In this document: piece by piece, positions 61,742 to 64,000 of the stretch
Layout: the number at the start of each line of letters is the position of its first letter
How positions within the stretch are numbered: position 1 is the first letter of the stretch
Assembly (NCBI GenBank): GCA_963575745.1
Contig: CAUYUJ010003669.1
Location: 806,289 to 870,288, forward strand
Reading direction: 5' to 3'
DNA: 64,000 bases
Source: Prorocentrum cordatum
Lineage: Eukaryota; Sar; Dinophyceae; Prorocentrales; Prorocentraceae
The notes under the pieces: generated by a model
Seen by the model: the letters and a program-made list of their open reading frames with translations, nothing else
Databases searched by the model: none
What the model was told of the DNA's origin: nothing
Program-made: the position numbers and the translations under genes

Positions 61742-63440
61742 ATGGCTTCGCGCAAGAGGGGGCCGATTGGCGAGTTAGACGAGGAGCACGCGGGCCGCCT
61801 GAAAGACGTTTTGAAGAAGCACCTCAAGACAAAGTCCTCGTTCAAGTACCCTCACACGCAGGCGAGGGGCAAGGCGTGGGCAGTCGACTCCATCAAGGCG
61901 GCCCAGCCCTTCCTCAGCGACCTCAGAGAGATCGCGCCGAACTTCAAGCAGCTCGAGCTCAAGAGGGAGCTCCAGGCGCTTGCAGAGGAGAGCGAGGGAA
62001 GCTGGCACCTCGCACAGGATGCCGAGGAGTGGGCCTCGGATAGATCCAAGAGGATCCGAGCTGCCCTAGGCCACATCCAGGACGCCCTCCGCCCTCGCGA
62101 GGGCCGGACTGCGCCGCCGTGGTCGGAGGCGTTCAGAGGTGAGGGCGGCGGCAGCGCACTCGCTGGCCTGGGCGAGGCCGAGGCCGAGGCAGAGGCGGCC
62201 GAGGAGGACGCCGAAGGCGAGGAGGAAGAGGCGCTGGAAGAGGACGAGGAAGAGGACGAGGGCGCCGAAGGCGAAGAGGAGGAGGATCAGAACGAGGAGG
62301 GCGGCGGAGAAGACCCAGACGAGGAACCAGAGGAACAGGAAGAGGGCGAAGGGGGAGACGAGGAAGCCGAAGAAGACACTGCTCCCGCCATGAAGAAGCC
62401 AGCGCTGAAACGGCCAGCAGCCGCGACGAAGGCCAACGACACCACGGACGCGCCGCTTCACGACGACGGCACGTTCGAGTACGGCTGGGACAAGACGATG
62501 AAGGCCAGCGCGCGCAAGATGCACTCCTACCCTCAAATCGCTCGAGCAACTGCCAGGGACCATCGCAATTGTGCCCGCAGTCCAGCTGCGCACAGCGATG
62601 TTCTCAGGCGTTGGGGCGATGGCGAGGGAAGGGGTGCACCTTTCGCGCGCGTAGCCCCAACAGGCAGCGTGGAGGCGCCACAAGAAGGGAAAGGGCAAGA
62701 CAGTGCCGCCGCCAGAGTACGTGACCGCTCGGAAGGTGGAGGGGCAGGCAAACCTCGTGGCATCGTTCGTGGATGGATTCGAGTGGCTGATTCCAGGAAC
62801 CAGCAATCTAGCGCTGAGTGACGCTCCCAAGAAGAGGTCCCTCGCGGAGAAGCTCTGGGAAGGCAATCGCGGCGGCTGCCCCCTCACCCTTAAGTACACG
62901 TTTAAGAAAGACGACAAGTGGCTCACGTTGTGGCAGTCCCCCTCGGATCACGAGAAGCGCAAGGACCCCAAAATGAGAGACAAGGCAGCCATGCAACTCA
63001 CAGCGAAGAGCGGCATTGACGACAGGCACGTGAAGGGCTTCATCGACATTTGCAAGAAGTATGCGGCGGGCACCGACAAGTCAGAGTGCGAGCAGCTCAA
63101 GGCCAAGATGCTTGCAAAGCTCAAGCCGCTAGCCGAGCCCGCCCCTGCTGCAAGCTCTGCAGCGAGCGATGGAGCAGGCCCTGCACGCACAGGGCGCGGC
63201 CGCGGCCCCGGCAGAGGACGGGGCGCCTCGACCGCCCAGCCGAAGAAAGGCATCGCCAAGCTCCCCGTCGATAGGTGTTCCATGCTAGAGGTGGCTGAAC
63301 AGAACTCCGACGGGATGCCGTCGAATCCATCGCCGCGCCGCTCGACCCCTTCACCGCGCAGGCCCGCATCGTCCGATGCCGCTGCTAGCAGCTCGAGCGG
63401 CCTCCCTCAGATTGGTGCGATGTGGTCTGATCAGATGTAG
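61742..63440 (+). CDS. Acidic, KRPAA- and RG-rich protein, ~512 residues, two exons (61742-62503, 62664-63440)
   Basis: Start chosen at ATG 61742 (MASRKRGPIGELDEEHAGRL), just after the relict SL. Residues 1-115 are helical and basic. About 146-214 is a long Glu/Asp run. KKPALKRPAAATK at about 217-230 resembles the KRPAA motif common in dinoflagellate basic proteins and may act as a nuclear signal. Exon 1 ends FEYGWDKTMK, and exon 2 opens AAWRRHKKGKGK then TVPPPEY. A globular stretch follows (FVDGFEWLIPG, LTLKYTFKKDDKWLTLWQSP, FIDICKKYAAGTDKSECEQL), then GRGRGPGRGRG near 429 and a Ser/Pro-rich tail ending MWSDQM. Without the intron the frame breaks, because the exon-2 frame has a TAG at 62652-62654. 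An A8 run lies 43 nt after the stop and may be a poly(A) relic. The family is not recognised. Composition suggests a nuclear nucleic-acid-associated protein (inference). Confidence 0.75.
62504..62663 (+). other. Predicted 160-nt GC-AG phase-0 intron with introner features
   Basis: Bounded as ATGAAG|GCCAGC and CCAACAG|GCAGCG. Splicing joins codons for DKTMK and AAWRRHK without a shift. The ends carry a direct repeat (AGGCCAGCG / AGGCAGCG). Just inside them is an imperfect inverted repeat (AGCGCGCGCAAGATGCAC at 62507-62524 and GTGCACCTTTCGCGCGCG at 62634-62651, 15/18 complementary). GC donors and repeat-bounded introns are known in dinoflagellates. Confidence 0.75.
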
Positions 63441-64000
63441 AGCATCGCCAGCACCACGACGCCTGCGCGATAGCCTGACAACAAAAAAAAGTCATCGCAT
63501 TGGATTGCCCTCCTTGCACCTGCTCCCCGCATCATCACCTTACCTTATGCAATCCCCATGGGGCCCTCTCAGATTGCCATCATAATCGCCTTCCTGGTTG
63601 ATTCTGGTGCCCCCACGGGACCTCCATTCACGCGGCCCCCCCTCCCTCCCCCAGCCCCCATCTCCTTCCCCCACTCTCCCCTCACAGAGCCCACGTGGTT
63701 TCCAGAAGATAGAACGTGATCATGCAAAGCTGTTGCGGCGCGTTGCTTCCGACCTGGCCCGATAGTGGGCCGTCCCGAGCTTGTCGGAGGTGATCGGGGC
63801 CAAGCGTTCCCGCCTAGGTGTGAAATCGGACGTGAGACGGACATCCTAGCGCTCAGCAGTCGATGGGAAGCTGGGGAGGGGGGACTCATTGAGGGCCAGT
63901 CGACGCACGCTGCGCGCGCGTGACCGTGCAGCCACATGAAACATTGGCGCGCAGACAGTTAAGATATGTATGTATGTATGTGTATTTCTTGTGCGTGCAC
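63441..64000. other. 3' flank; A8 run, then no gene
   Basis: ACAACAAAAAAAAG at about 63478-63491 could be a decayed poly(A) tail of the retroposed gene. 63500-64000 shows nothing recognisable beyond a TATGTATGTATG stretch near 63965. Confidence 0.5.

Noticed and set aside
1-64000. tRNA, 5S rRNA, U6 or SL RNA genes
   Set aside because: No convincing paired A/B-box, snRNA or SL RNA donor context was seen by eye. A tRNAscan-SE or Infernal run would be needed to exclude them.

Overview
The window looks like nuclear DNA of a dinoflagellate, possibly Prorocentrum-like (the genus is a guess). The evidence is four sites resembling the 22-nt dinoflagellate spliced leader (SL), a predicted GC-AG intron bounded by short direct and inverted repeats, a Mei2-like RRM gene, a large Ty1/copia polyprotein, and very low gene density in a sea of tandem and dispersed repeats. 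Most long open frames here are translations of GAG/CTC microsatellites or minisatellites and are not genes.

Layout. 1-6.7 kb: purine/pyrimidine microsatellites, a decayed minus-strand coiled-coil pseudogene (2.56-3.49 kb) with an SL-like site upstream at 4.1 kb, and a remnant that may be the tail of a non-LTR element (4.64-5.2 kb). 6.69-16.57 kb: a complete minus-strand Ty1/copia element with 224-bp LTRs (4 mismatches), a perfect 5-bp target duplication, a primer-binding site and gag-protease-integrase-RT-RNase H, broken once by a 4-bp duplication. 16.6-29 kb: no convincing gene; a 101-bp tandem array (13 copies), a ~300-bp duplication, a 77-bp array (16 copies) and an 18-bp-type array. 29-39 kb: GC-rich CCAAGAGG-type repeats, several foldback or MITE-like elements and microsatellites. 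39.8-44.3 kb: a minus-strand Mei2-like RRM gene cut in two by about 3.6 kb containing a LINE-type reverse transcriptase/RNase H; an SL-like site lies upstream of it. 44.6-58.7 kb: tandem arrays (155, 171 and 363 bp, a ~52-bp AACCTTCC palindromic repeat, and a 122+9n bp array) and long microsatellites. 59-63.5 kb: the two best host genes, both on plus. One is an uncharacterised 379-residue protein. The other is an acidic, KRPAA- and RG-rich protein of about 512 residues with a near-perfect relict SL 23 nt before its ATG and one predicted 160-nt intron.

How it fits together. The SL-like sites point to repeated mRNA retroposition. The copia and LINE elements show reverse transcriptase sources of the relevant types. 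The intron in the SL-tagged gene has features expected of an introner acquired after retroposition. All assignments come from reading the sequence; no database search was run.
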